Origin: Cantharellus purpuraceus
Taxonomy: Eukaryota; Basidiomycota; Agaricomycetes; Cantharellales; Hydnaceae
Assembly (NCBI GenBank): GCA_025174535.1
Contig: JALBUN010000012.1
Location: forward strand, 186,001-250,000
Length of the DNA: 64,000 nucleotides
Direction: 5' to 3'
Shown here: in pieces, positions 22,735-35,616 of the stretch
Position numbering within the stretch: position 1 is the stretch's first letter
Layout of the letters: the number at the start of each line of letters is the position of its first letter
Made by a program: the position numbers and the translations under genes
Notes under the pieces: generated by a model
What the model was told of the DNA's origin: nothing
What the model saw: the letters and a program-made list of their open reading frames with translations, nothing else
Databases searched by the model: none

Positions 22735-24332
22735 TCACTCATGGTCCTCATCTTCCTCCTCGCTCGACGGTTCTGTACCGAAATAATCCGGGGGCAAATC
22801 TAAAACGAACTCTTGGGATGTCGTAGAGATGTTCATCCCCTTTATAATACCACTATTCACCTCCAAATTTCGAGAAAGAAGCTTTACGCCATTTCCCAAC
22901 CCTTTGATGGGCATCTCAGCAACGAGCGCGTACTGCCAGTATTTCAGTTCTACATGCGATGAGGTCATCATGGGTGAGCGTACCGTCCAAGTGAGTTGAC
23001 GATTGGAAAAGTTCGGGGCTTCCCTGATTGTCCAAAGACTACACCAGAGGTACTCCTTCTCCCACCATGACTCCCTACCCTCTTTCTTTAAGGTCCACGA
23101 ACTCTCCTTAGGAGTTACACCGTGCAGGAAGTTGTCCGTGGCGTTCCCGTCAAGCAATTTTGTGTGACATTGAACGCCACGTCTAGCACAGCTCTGAATT
23201 TTTAGTCTAAGATGTAGTGACGCCCTGTCGAGCTGGGCCGGGGACACCAAGATCTCACTGGGTGGTTGGGTAGTGGATATGTCCTTTGTACGTCGTGTCT
23301 GAAGAGTCAGACATAGGATAAAGGGTATACGCATTAAGCGGGGGAAACTAGGGACGTGTGGCATCCACAAAGTGAGTACTGCCTGTCCGATAGAGCTGAA
23401 CATGCTATTGCGCAGGTTTGCGATTGCATTGTCGTGGTCCCACACATCACTTCGGCATTTCAGGTCTTGGATAGAAATAACCTCGGGGAGTCGGGGAACT
23501 AACGGTGGCGGTGAGGAAGGTGGAAGAAAGACAAACGGACAATACGCCCTGCAAACCAGAGGTATAAATAATGAGATGTCTACATGATTAACGAAGCATG
23601 CCTTTCTTTTCGTTGGAAACTTCCCTTGCGTACCACGGAGGCTTTGACGCGGTATTTGATGTAACCGATTGGAGTCTGTTAAATCCTCCGTTAGTCAAGA
23701 TAATTCCCATCTCTACTTTCACTCACACCATATGTCATCATTTTCTTCCATCCGCTATGTCTTCCCGCATAAAATGACGGCGGCAGGGGTGCCTCAGGGT
23801 TCTTACTCTTAACATCATTCCCAAAATCTGGAATGGTGAGACGAAAGGCAAATTGTGCCGGTGGATCACTCAGATCGCCGACTTTGCGAGACCACAGGAT
23901 CTGGTCTTCGTGTAATAGATTGTTGGTCTCACGACGAAAATCACGCGCACTTGACACGGAGAAGTCAGTACAAGCCCCTCAGAGTAGAGAGCGCACCGGC
24001 TACCCACTTTCCGCCATAATATCGGTGGTCTGCAGTCAAGAATAGGTATGAGGGTACATACATGTCATTGCTGGAAGTCGCCATCACTCACGCATCGAGC
24101 GCACCACGCAGACCAATGAAACATGCACCTCCTGAATTGAGTCGCGGTCTTTCGTGCCCAATTGGATCATGCCTGATACCGTAGAGCCTATGGTATAAAT
24201 CTGCCTAGGTGTAGGTAGCTCGACTGAAAGCTTCCGATTCAACGTCGAAGCTACAGTGTTGGACTCTAGATATAATAGAGGCTCCTGAGCAGACTCAGCC
24301 AGTGACGTTGGTGACTTGCTATCCACGATCAT
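22735..24332 (-). CDS. Arrestin-like protein, paralogue B
   Basis: Collinear paralogue of the gene at 20015-21621, with the same exon pattern. The N-terminus carries NRKLSVELPTPRQIYTIGST and IQEVHVSLVCVVRSM. A small exon reads HRYYGGKW, then come FRLTIPDFG, APLPPSFYAGRHSGWKKMMT, IGYIKYRVKASVVRKGSFQR and the C-terminal domain with PHVPSFPRLMRIPFILCLTL. The tail is acidic (EPSSEEEDEDHE). It has several short indels relative to paralogue A, including a longer loop before the last block, so the duplication is not recent. The acidic end is retained although its sequence differs. The function is inferred only from the fold. Confidence 0.72.
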
Positions 24333-26340
24333 TGTGTGCTAGAGTCCAAAAAGATACTTGGTGTTTATAGAGGTCGTACTGGATATAAGCAGTGTCCAGA
24401 TGAGACGAGCACTGAACAATTCAGCGCCTAATCAATGGACGTGATCATGACAGGCACGTTACACTGCCTTCGACTTGACACAGGTAAAAACTGCTTGGAA
24501 ACGACTCGTGAAGCGAGATACCGGGTAGGGGACTTGGCCTGCCATGTGCACAGCTTCCTTTCGTGAAGCTGGGGCTGAAGATCATATAGTTTATAGATAA
24601 TAGGTACTAGTAGTGCAAGTACTTAGCTATGGATACAAGACAAGTCTACGGCCTGGGGCTGTGTGACCGTCACAGTACGGACACATGGATCGTCGTTGAT
24701 TCCACTGCATCAGGTTCACACCTACCCCTACCTTACGGCGCCATTGCCATCTGGATAAAAATCAAGCAAACTAGACGCTTCCCTGGGTAGAGATTCTGCG
24801 ATATTGGCTATTATTCCTCCTAGCATCAGCACTGTCTCGAGGTCTATGGTCGATTATGATTTTGATCAAAAGTCAAGCAGATGTGCCTTTAGCTTTGCAA
24901 TTCGTTACCGCCTCGTTCTTGGACTTGGACCCTAATACATGCCTCAGAGGCAGAAGCGATCTGCAGTCATCAACCCAACTCAAAATACTCACACAAGATT
25001 TCATAGGAAATCTACCGCTGGCATCTAGGAAACGAATGCGATCCCACCTGCACATCATACACTACCCACTTCAGCTCGATAAAAATCTTGGTTCCCTCTG
25101 CTTTTGCTGTCTCCACCCTGCTCAGCATTTTCATATCCACGCAGGCGGTTTATCCGATAGTCACCCAACCTGCAAAGGCTCACCCAGGGTCAGGAGCTTA
25201 AATCTGCCAGGGTGTGATTTCCAATCATTCGTACAACTCTATGTGGATCTGCTCACTATATTTGTAGATCACCTGGGGCAAAGAATTTCCGGAAATAATA
25301 GAATGTGCCGATGATGGTGCACGGTTATATTGTGACCCGATGCTCTAACATGGCTTAGCACACAGGTAGTTGACTCACCATTCTCGAGTGCAATGATTAA
25401 CGATTGTTCCGCTTTCATTGCGTTCCATATCGCCTCCACCTCTCTTGCATCTAAATTTGTTATTTAATTCCGGATCTACCTCCTAACTCAGATGGTGGAT
25501 TCATCCATTCGGGCAAAGTTGTTTAAGGCTATGATATCCCGAGGCTGTCAGTTTCCTGGGCTGAAGAATTCTACGAGAGTCAGTTTGTGCCACACCGCGA
25601 TGCTAACATGTCTACGAAAGCGATGTCTCGGTATTCGTTGTGGGAGGTTTGATGGAGGGTGCCTCAAAGTACGGCCAGAAGCACATCATGAAGATGTCAA
25701 ATTGTTGTTGTGACTTGTATTATCTGAGAAACGGCCGCGCCGATGCTGCGACACGTAGTATCTTCATATACGCAACGTAACCAGGGAAATTTTGTACCAG
25801 ATTTATTCGTAAGGTACGATGACATGCATATGAACATACCAAATATTCGGGAAGGAGTTGCCTTTCGACGAAGGAAGGGACACGACAGACGATGGAAGTT
25901 TGAGGGATCCAAGTGAGGAAGCAGGCATGCGGAAAGTGACAATACAAACTGAAAGTAGGATGACTTTGCTTGTCGAAGGTGTTCGTGAGGGCATCGATCA
26001 GATTGACGTTTAGTCGAAGTTCCATAAAGACACTGAAGAGAATATAATTGACATAGAGTACAGCATAAAGAAATGTGCCGATGCATTATAGTAATCATAT
26101 GAGGACAGACAAAGCGAAAGGATGTGATCAAAGTATTGGTGTGAAGAAAAGTTCCTTGGGCATACGTGAAAGGCTTGGCAAGCTATGCCAATTCCTACTT
26201 CTTTGAGTTCGCTGCAGAGACGGACTGGATTGGGCTTTCCGGATAAGTTACTATATATAAAAATGAGAAACTCCGATCTGTTCCCTCGCTAAGGTATATA
26301 TATATGGGCGTGTCCGGGTCACGAGACTAGATCATCGACG
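24333..26340. other. Gene-poor region upstream of the phosphatase gene
   Basis: Frames at 24856-25314 (plus), 25492-25713 (plus) and 25697-26131 (minus) are moderate in length but unrecognised. The minus frame ending NFPGYVAYMKILRVAASARP at 25720 looks protein-like and could be a last exon. I could not assemble a gene. Confidence 0.4.
26295..26305 (+). promoter_or_regulatory. TATA box of the phosphatase gene
   Basis: An alternating TATATATATAT run ends 35 bp before ATG 26341. It is the clearest TATA-like element in front of any gene of the window. Confidence 0.5.
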
Positions 26341-28792
26341 ATGTCCCAAGTGTTGGTCTCTTCCCCCCCCATGCCACCTCTGGCAGCATCTCTCCCAGAG
26401 GCTGTGAATTGTTCGCTGCCTCAGCAACAACCGAATGGGAGCGTGAACGCTGCAGATACAGCATGTATCGAGGAGAAGAGAATGGCGTCGCAGGTGCAGT
26501 CTAGTTGCTTGATTGACGGCAGCTTCTGGGTTTTGACGCGTCTTCGATATAGCTCGCCTACCTTGCGAGCCAGCACCACACTTCGGAGTATAATAGGCTC
26601 AAGTTTGGCCCTAATGGTGCGTAGTCAATCTCACCCCAGCGTGTGCCCGACTGCCACTGAATTCAAGATTCCAGGCGCCTCGATAATATACATACCATTG
26701 TCGATTCAAATGCCTGACCATGTACGGGATCTGAAAGCCCGCCAATTTCAGCAGAGCCAGAAAAGAGCGTGGTGGCCAGCGAAAGCACCCAGGGAAGCCC
26801 GAAATGACCTTACGGACATGGATCCTCATAGAAACAATTCATCAAAGTACTCCTCGGAAGCGGTCCAGCAGGTCCAGCAGGAGAATATTGTACCGTCCCC
26901 CATACCAGTGTACACCCCAGATCTACAACACCAGGCAACTGCGCACTATGGCAAACCCTTCCCAACCCTCAATCACCTCCCGACACTTAATTTGCAACGT
27001 GAGCTCTCGGTAGCCATGTCATCGCCACTATCAATTATTACTATCCCTCAATTATCCCCTCATGCTACCTTTCATCAACCTAACTTAAATCTGCATGCCA
27101 AAACGTCTGAATCGCATCCAATCAAGTAAGTTATATCTTCATATGATTAGTGCAGTTGTTCACTGGTTTTATTTCTTTCGGAAGTATTTCGCCCATTGTT
27201 CCTTTTGAGCTGCTCCCACTAATCACTTCCCACCTGGCACCTACCTTACCATACGCCTCACACATGTTCGAACTCCCGCCTTCCCTTCTCCTGCATCACC
27301 TCATAGCGCAAACTCCAAGTCTTCCCAACGACACAATCCGTTCGTACCCACTGATGCGTGTAACCAACGGCAGCCTACCATTCCCGAATGTCAACCCTCT
27401 TCCTCCAGACCAATATCCTTTTGGTACGTATGGCATGCCCATGCCTGGACCCATATCAGTCGCAACTGAAAGCTCTGTTCCTATTCAACCCGCCCAAGCA
27501 CTACAATCTAGTAACTGGTTGCCACGCTGTGGCGAACCTGAAAACCCTGTATCATCTGATATTTTACCCCCGTTAGAGCTGGACGGGGACTGCACACCAG
27601 CACTACCCCCTTTCTCCTCGCTTATTCCGCCATCTTTCCATGATCGTCCACATTCTGCACCGCCTTCAATGCCAACCTTGTCCCCATTCTTTCCAGAAAG
27701 CGTCACAAACGGCGTTGCTACATCACCCCCGCCATTACCGGAGGTTGTCCGTGCCATGTCGTCCGACATACTCGCCAGCGTTGACGATGCCAACGGTATG
27801 GAAAAGACCGCGGTGTCACATTCGGTCTTAAAAGAGACCTCCCCTTCTGTCGCATGGGCCATTGACGCTGCGTCTAGTCTGGTGCCCCCTCTTCGGCCAG
27901 CGCTCGGGAATATGCTTTTGTCTTCTTGTCCTGGCAAGAAAGGTGAGGCAGGTGCTGCATTAAGTTTGCGCGCCTAATGGCATCAATTATAGTGCGTTTA
28001 AGTGGCCCGGTCAAGGGTCGAGGTGCTATATGGTAACTTCAGAACCCGACCGGTTGGTTTCCATACTTATCTCGCTTTTGCTAGTCGTGATTTGGGCCAT
28101 GACCTGCGACGCGTGAAGGCGCTAGGGGTCGGCTGCGTCATATGGTTCGTGTTGCCAAAGGAGTCGGTGCCACATACTCAAAATTTCCTGCAGTTGTCTG
28201 GATGATGATGAGCTTGAACTGCTTGGTGCATCTTGGCCGCAGTATTCGGAAGTAGCACAGGCTGTGGGGCTCGACGTTTTACGGTATGTATTACTCACCG
28301 GCGTGGGTCATACATTCTAACTCTTTTCTAGTATACCTATACCTGAGGGACTCAGCCCTATCACACCTGCGCTATTTGACCAGCACTTGTCATATATCAT
28401 TCATTCCTATACCTTACAAGGCATCCCGGTGCTTGTTCATTGTCGTGGTGGCGTCGGTTGGTACACTTCGTAGTCCTGACGAGGCTAACTACTAAAGATA
28501 TCCTACAGGTCGTGCGGGACTCGTAGCGTGCTGTTGGATGTTGAAACTCGGATTATGTGGCTGGGTAGTCCCCACAGTGGAGGATCCCACCACTACTTAT
28601 CCTGTCGCTGAGAACGGCGACGGCATCGTCAAAGTACGTAGGGACACGTTGGAGCTCGTGGAGAGGGTGATAGACGTTGTGAGACGGAGACGGAGTGTTA
28701 AAGCGATAGAGACGTATGAGCAGGTACGCTTCCTGGTAGAGTTTGTTGAGCATTTGAAGGCAGGCAGTACTACTCCGAATTCTGAGCATTAG
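26341..28792 (+). CDS. Dual-specificity protein phosphatase, KAP/CDKN3-like, with long N-terminal extension
   Basis: Cysteine-dependent phosphatase of the KAP group, whose animal members dephosphorylate cyclin-dependent kinase. Exons are 26341-27125, 27185-27942, 27993-28032, 28085-28144, 28194-28283, 28332-28456 and 28509-28792 (2,142 nt, 713 residues). The catalytic domain is C-terminal, from about residue 515: VRLSGPVKGRGAICRDLGHD, CLDDDELELLG, then IPIPEGLSPITP, and the signature VLVHCRGGVGRAGLVACCWM with catalytic Cys and Arg (HCx5R). The end, SVKAIETYEQVRFLVEFVEH, matches the last helices of the group. Residues 1-510 are Pro/Ser-rich and look disordered, and are encoded by two long exons, whereas the domain is split among small ones. 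The start is the first ATG after a TATA-like run. The substrate is unknown. Confidence 0.82.
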
Positions 28793-29097
28793 ATTGAGTG
28801 CTTGATGTTTAAGTCTTTTTTACATGCATGTGCTAGGATGGATCAATGTGGTAGAGTATTGTTGTAGCAAACTGTAGCTGTCACTAGCTGTCACTTACTG
28901 TAACGGCGCTGATGCCTGTTCAGAGGGCAGAAGCTATATGATGTGGTGTTCACCAATTCAAGCCAACGCAGAATTGCGGAGTCGAATTTCACAATATCTT
29001 AGTGTAACTACCACTCCCTCGGTACGAATGGTGCCGTGCACCTGTCCCTAACCCATTCATTATTCAAGAGTCCGTGAACAGTTAGAGACAGGGTGGA
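28793..29097. other. Intergenic region before SKI3
   Basis: 305 bp between the phosphatase stop and the SKI3 start. It holds a short tandem repeat (tagctgtcac twice, followed by ttactgtaac) near 28876-28900 and no gene. It must contain the 3' end of one transcript and the promoter of the next. Confidence 0.5.
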
Positions 29098-32000
29098 ATG
29101 GCATCGTTCGTCAAAGGTAAACTGAAAGCTGCTAGAGAGTCTCTCGGGAAGAAGGATTATAAGGCGGCGGAAGAAGCTGCCTCACAAGTGTTGGAATACG
29201 AGCCCGCAAATTATAATGCGTCCGTGTGATTTCTTTTACGTCACGAAGTAATTATATCTATCATTCAGAAATGTTTTTCTGGGGCTAGCATGTTTGGAGC
29301 TTGGAAACCGTGCAAGAAGCGAGCAGGTAATCAATCCAGAAAGGGTGTAGCCACCTAGCCTCACCTATTTGTCTAGGCTTATAACAAGGCCATCGACTCT
29401 AGTCCGGAGCAGGCGTTGGCTTGGCAGGTTGGTTCGATAATTTCATGAGCAGCTTGTGATCTGAATTTTTGAGTAGGGCCTGTCGAAATTCTATGAGCGT
29501 ACAAGTCGGTGGCAAGAATATGCAAGCACGTTACGGCACCTAGCCGATATTTTTGCACAACTGTACGTCGCTCATAGTTTACAGTGAAATTTTAGGTGAC
29601 ATGAAACAGAGAAGATCCCGTGAGATGTGCTGAGTCACTTCAGAAGTATATCGAGGCGCAACGGTCACATGGAACACGCGAACAAGTATAATATAACTTT
29701 CTTACTTATTACAGCTCTATTCCTCTGACTCTGGATTGGCTCAGGTCATTGGTGCACTCGGTTTGCTTCTTCCCAGCTCTCCGTTGTATTCAGCCTTGAG
29801 TGTGCTACCGGAGCCTGATGCTACTGCTCCGACTTCCATAACAGCAACACATGTGGTGCAAGTCGCTATTTATAATTCTTTACCTACTCTGGAGGAGATC
29901 GTTTCCCTTACAGAGGTAGACGAAGAAGAGAAGATTAAAAAAGAGGTAGAAAGGCGTCGAATGAGACTGGGAGCCAGTCGACCCGAGAAGATCAAGGTTG
30001 AAGTTGGACGGGAAGTTTGGGGGTCTTCAGCGGTACGTCCTGTTGTTTTATTTGATCATCCGTGCTATATACATCCTGTTTGTCAGTTACCTTCTCTGTA
30101 CAACGAGATACTTAACCACCCCAATACCAGTGACGAATTGCGTCGCTCAACTGAATCCAAATTATTACGACACAAATATCAGCACATGGAATCTGTACCA
30201 GCAACTGGAGTTGATTCTAGCCTGAAGCAGAAGCTTTTATCAGAGGTCGAGCAGCTCAGCGGTGGAGCGGTCCTACTTGGTCTTCCAGACGAGTTAGCCT
30301 GGATGTTTTCCATCGAGAGCAAGGACGCTTATGATATAGGCAAGTTAGGACATTTGAAATAAGCGAATGCAACCCTGATGCAAGTTTATTTTATGTATAC
30401 CAGAGGACTATGATTTTCGAACACTTCGTCGATTCATCGGAATCTTTCCAAACTTACCCTTGACTAGACTTCTCCAAGGGTATTTCAACTACATGCGCCT
30501 CCCAATCGATACAGACGGCGTAGACGACGACGGATTGCGCGAGGCACTGCCTGAGAACAGCGACTCGTTTTCTGCAGTTCTGGTTTGTAAAAGAAATATG
30601 CACTTCTCACCTTTTAATCCATTCTTTACAATTAGGATGCTTCAGCCGATCTTCCGAACTGCCTTTTGGCCCACCGGATTCTCTCCGAGCTCTATTTAAT
30701 AGAGGCTGACTACGAAAATGTCGTCAAGATCGCTGAAGCTGGCTCGGAGCTGCTGAAGAGGATGGAGGCCAGCTACGGTAAACAGTTGTCACGGAATGTG
30801 TCTATTCCTAAAATTTGTTTCGTCTTTTGGCTGACCTACTCTCAGGGTAAGAATGGCTCTCAATGTGGCACTCGGCATTGGGCTCGTGAAACTTTTCCCT
30901 CCAAAACATCATACTCGAGCTATGGAGATTTTGTCGGACATATTGAACCAGGATCCGGATAATGTTTCTTGCCTCATGGGTCGTGGGTCTGTTCTGCAGT
31001 ATGGCGGGCAGTGGTCCGACGCGGAAACTGTTTTCACCCACGTCGGTGCGCTTGATCCCAATCATGATGTCAGATTGGATGCTAGGGAAGAGCGGGCATG
31101 GTGCATCGTACAGTCTGGTCGACTGGAAGAAGGTATCGCCGAGCTCAAGGAAGTGGTGCGAACCCTCGACGACGAGGAAGGAAAAGAGGAACAGAAGGCA
31201 AGAGCTTGGTGGAGATTAGGAAAGTCTCTTTGGGAGTCAGGAGGTATGTGATTATAAATATCTAGATGGATACCTCGATAACGCTTGTACAGATGACGGA
31301 ATGGAGGCAGCTTACAAGCACTTCATAACCTCATTAAAGCGCTGTTCGACTTTTGCTCCGGCCTTCACCTCATTAGGCATCTATTACGCAAAGGTGGCCT
31401 CTCCTCCTGATATTGACCGCTCATCAAAATGCTTTCAAAAGGCATTTGAGCTTGATGCGCGGGAAGGTGAGGCAGCACGAAGACTCGCAGAGGGGTTCGC
31501 CGAAGAACGGGAGTGGGATCTAGTTGAAGTCGTTGCCCGGAGGACAATTGAAGGTGAAGGTGGCCTTGAAGGGGGAGATATAGGGAAGGAGCACATCAGC
31601 GCGAGATATCAACCAACAAATGGATGGGCTTGGAAAGCTGTCGGGGTCGTCGAATTGGTAATGTTCAAGTTCGATTTCGAGTTTTGTCTGCTGATGGCAC
31701 TCTACAGAACCGGAGAAATTACTCCGCGGCTATACAATCGTTCCAAGTGGCTTTACGTGCCGACCAAGATGACTTCATCTCTTGGCAGAGATTGGGGGAG
31801 TCGTATACAAAATCTGGCCGCCATTCGGCCGCTATGAAAGCGTTGAAAAGAGCGTTAGAGTTGCGGCCGGATGACTGGATGTGCCTTTACTTGTTAGGCG
31901 ACGTCCATAAGTGGATGTCAGAGTATTCAAGCGCAATCATGGTCTTCGAAGACGTCTTGAAGAACCATCCTGACGACATTTGTGTCTTACTATCTCTGGC

Positions 32001-34208
32001 AGATACACGTCTCACACAGGCCCGTAGTCAGTCTGCTGAGGGATTTCACTCTCGAGCGGAGAGCTCCGCGGTTGCATCAATTCTGGTGACATTGGAACTC
32101 CTGGACAAGAGCCCTGGTTTTCGTCGAGTAATTTGGAAGATAGCTGCGGATGCTGTGTTTGAGCTCTCTCGGTCGGTGTCTTTCTACGACGTGCAGCTGG
32201 TAGGAGATGCGCTGCTTTCTTTGGCTTCTCTGATCAGCATCCCCGACGGCGACACATTTACCGAGAGGCTTCTCAGTTCTCCGCTTCTCCCTGAACCAGA
32301 TACCGTCAATGGTTATTCTGCCCTCCAAGTGGCAGTAAGCGCATATTATTACCGTCTCTCTCTGGACAGTCTGGAAGATGCTTCGACTGCGACTGCATGG
32401 TTTGACCTTGGTATGGCCCTGACCCTGTTTTCGATGCAAACAAAAGACGAGACAAAGTCAAGTATGGCTTCTGATCAAGCGAAACACTATATTCAAAAGG
32501 CCTTAGTCGTCGATCCTGGCAACGATGTTTACTGGAATGTGTTAGGTAACTTACACTTTGTTGCAAACCCACAGGCGTCGCAACATGCTTTTATCAAAGC
32601 GTTGCATTGCGATGCAAAGGTCAGAGGTTGTTGTGTCGAATCATGTGGTTGTTTACTTGCATCCAGAACCCCCTCACGTGGACCAACCTAGGGCTGCTTT
32701 ATCTGTACCACGGTGACGCTGACGTTGCTAATGAGGCTCTACTGCGTGCGCAGACTCTCGACCCTGATTATGTACTAGCATGGGTGGGTCAGGGTATTGT
32801 TGCAACGGTAAACGGCCACCAGATAGAATCGCACGCTCTCTTTGGACACGCAGTCAATCTTTCTGCCGATGTGGTACGCCTGACAAGCCTTGTGGGATGT
32901 CTTCATGGATTAACTGTTATTTTTGTTAATTAGCCCGAAGCCGACCTGATGTTCTCCAAACGAGCATTCGAGAGGCTTGCTGATCCCAGTAATACACAGA
33001 CTCCTGCTCGTGAGCTGCTGCTCCCGCCCTTCCATGCTCTTGAGCGTTACTGCCAGCAGCGGCCTAATGATGCTGCCGCTCTCCATCTATTCAGCCTCGT
33101 CTGCGAGCACCTAGACCTGACCGAGCACGCACTAGGCCTTGTGTCCCGCGCGATCGCCCTGCTTGAGCACACGTATGAGGAGACGGAGGATGTGCACACA
33201 GAAGAGCAGTTTGCGATCGCAAATGGGACTCTTGGTCGTCTTCGTTTGGCGAGTGGCGATTCTGCGGGGGCGGTCGAGGCATTTGCGAGTGCATTGAGTC
33301 TGCTGCCTGCTGGTGACGATAATATACGGCGTACAAAGATCCTGCGGGCGCATGCGCAGTTTGGATCGGGTTTGGCGAATTTTAGACTGGGTGAGTTGGA
33401 GGGTGCACTGAGTATGTTTGAAAATGCACTAGAGGAGGTGCCCGCCGAGATGGGCGATGTACGGGGACACGTGTCTGTCCTCCTTGCACAGACTCTTTGG
33501 GCTCTCGGAAGCGAAGAAGCCCGCGAGACTGCGCGGGGTCAGCTGCTAGAATGGTCTGGTCAGTTTCTTGACCTGGTTAAACCATCCCTTACCGTGGCAA
33601 TTTGTGCATTTTAGCATCTCTGCAGACCCTGAGAATTTGACGGCGATGACCACGTTGGTGGCCATGGGTATTCTGGACGCGGACGATGCGCTCGTAGAAG
33701 CAGCGCTCTCTGAGATCCAAGGACTGTCTCTCGACAAGCGGGTTGCACTGGACCCAGGGCGTATCGTTTCGCGACTACTCGTGCAACATAACTTGGCGCA
33801 GGTGATGTGCATAGGCTGCTCAGGGGTGACTTGTCATATTAACTTGTGTTCTATATGTCCATTTCATAGGGCCGCGAAAGTGAGGCACTTTCAGAAGTTC
33901 AACGAGCACTACACACAGAGCCCTTGGACGATAGATCCCGTCGAACATTGGCATCGCTGTTACTTCAGCAGAAGAAAACGACCGCTGCTGCTGCTGTTAT
34001 TAGAGGCAGCGAGAGTACGCGCGAGCGGGTGTCACTAGATGACACACTGCGCATTTCTGCTATTGCAATGGCTGCCGACGCCAATACCGCGCTATTTGGC
34101 AGTTCCTTGAGGTTGGCGCAAAAGTCAGTTTTCCTGGCACCATGGAAGGTGGATAATTGGCGGGGGCTGGCGTACGTTCGGTGCGCGATGGCCCCAGCTG
34201 CGTCGTGA
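29098..34208 (+). CDS. SKI3: Superkiller complex TPR scaffold Ski3 (TTC37 homologue)
   Basis: Ski3 is the TPR scaffold of the cytoplasmic Ski2-Ski3-Ski8 complex, which feeds mRNAs to the exosome for 3'-5' decay. The protein starts MASFVKGKLKAARESLGKKD with the characteristic first TPR (YKAAEEAASQVLEYEPANYN), and the second exon reads NVFLGLACLELGNRARSEQA. More than a dozen exons follow, e.g. ALNVALGIGLVKLFPPKHHT, SAAMKALKRALELRPDDWMC, NPLTWTNLGLLYLYHGDADV and ANEALLRAQTLDPDYVLAWV, all helical TPR pairs. The C-terminal region has LFGSSLRLAQKSVFLAPWKV DNWRGLAYV, conserved at the end of the family. The total is roughly 1,400 residues, the usual size. The first donor is an unusual GTCCGT at 29220. 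The other junctions were followed by frame but not individually numbered. Confidence 0.9.
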
Positions 34209-35616
34209 AATGTAATTGTTTATGCAGCACTAACTTTTTTGGTCTACGCGGACGCGTATCGGGCAGGAGATAGGGACGGCACTAGTAGCTTATGTATGTT
34301 ATACTGTATTCCGTGGAAGAACCGAGGTTGTGCAAGTCATAATTGCATTGTGGTCAGAAGCTCATGAGTGCGAATCAGTTACGAGACCCGTTCTAGCTCT
34401 CTTCTTCGGCGATTTGAATACCAATGCATGTCAAGGCGGCATTCGGCCTGAAAACACCTTGCAACGTGCAGGGTACCAAGAAGCTGGTAAGGTTGGCAAG
34501 TAAGGCAATACGCATCAAATGATGTTTTAGGCCTTCAGCTGCCTCCGCCTGCAATGAACTAGTGTGTATGCTTGCTAAGGACCGGGAGATGGAGGCAAGA
34601 GGAACGGCACCCAGGCCACACTTCATCCTATCCTGCGGCAGCTTCATAGTGGCCTTCGATTGACCAGGCAACTGCAATCTCCAACATGAGGATGGTGGAA
34701 CGTGGAGAACAGTGTAGGGTAGCGATTGCTCTAGCTCAGCAATGTCGGCGACCCATCATAATCCTAGGTCCTCAGTTCATCCTGAGGGGCAAGTTCTTCG
34801 GGGGTAATAATTCATAAAAGGGTATACCATATGCTTGTAAATACCCATCTACGAGCTCTGAGGCATGCGCAAGCAGCAAGCATGATATCGCATTTTTGCA
34901 TCAGCGACTGCATATCCCTGACAATTACAATCCGGGTTAAGGGTCAAGCCGCTAAAAAGGCCCTGTTTTGCGTTGAATTTGAATTACAGGCTGAGGACAT
35001 GCATATATGCCAATGAACCAAATGCACGCGTTATTGTGGTGATACCTCAGAGACATACTCAAGTGTGACCTGGTCCAAGGGACGAACGGTGAGCGTATGC
35101 GAGGAGAAAGAACCAACAGTGAATGAGACTTGCACTCGATATACTGTCATCTTATTGCTTGAGAGGTTGCTACGGCTTGTCACCTTGACCTGGGTACTTA
35201 CCGTTGACTCCTTGTCACGAGGGTATCGCCTGGCTAGACATATAGAACATTCCTCGACTCGTTCGACTCGTTTTTGGTTGGCCTGGGGTTCCACCCAGTC
35301 ATCGACAACACTGGTACATGCTTAGTCGTGTTCACAGGAGACCAGCGCACGTTTGACTTGTAATCCGGTGTGCCTAAGATAGTGGGGTTAATGAAGACAA
35401 TGTTTATTGTGACGGTCAAGCACAACGTCGCTGCTGTCCTAAGGGTTCCACCGATATGTCCCGTATAGTTAGGCACACGCGTGAGACGCGCGGTTGTCAC
35501 TGGGCCAATCACCCGCCAAAGTTCGTAGATCACGTTATCATCGGATCCAGTACTGTACAAGAGTATATAGCTTGGATCGATTCCATTCTAATATTCTCCG
35601 TTGCGTATTTGCGACC
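34209..35616. other. Intergenic region with unresolved minus-strand frames
   Basis: Minus-strand frames at 34393-34677, 35031-35294 and 35234-35560 contain protein-like pieces, such as LTVRPLDQVTLEYVSEVSPQ before a stop at 35031 and a hydrophobic TAATLCLTVTINIVFINPTI. They may be exons of one small membrane or secreted protein, but no join could be supported. Confidence 0.3.

Noticed and set aside
35065..35325. Plus-strand frame upstream of the acyl-CoA ligase
   Set aside because: It has no motif, no link by splice sites to the ligase gene, and overlaps a more protein-like minus frame.
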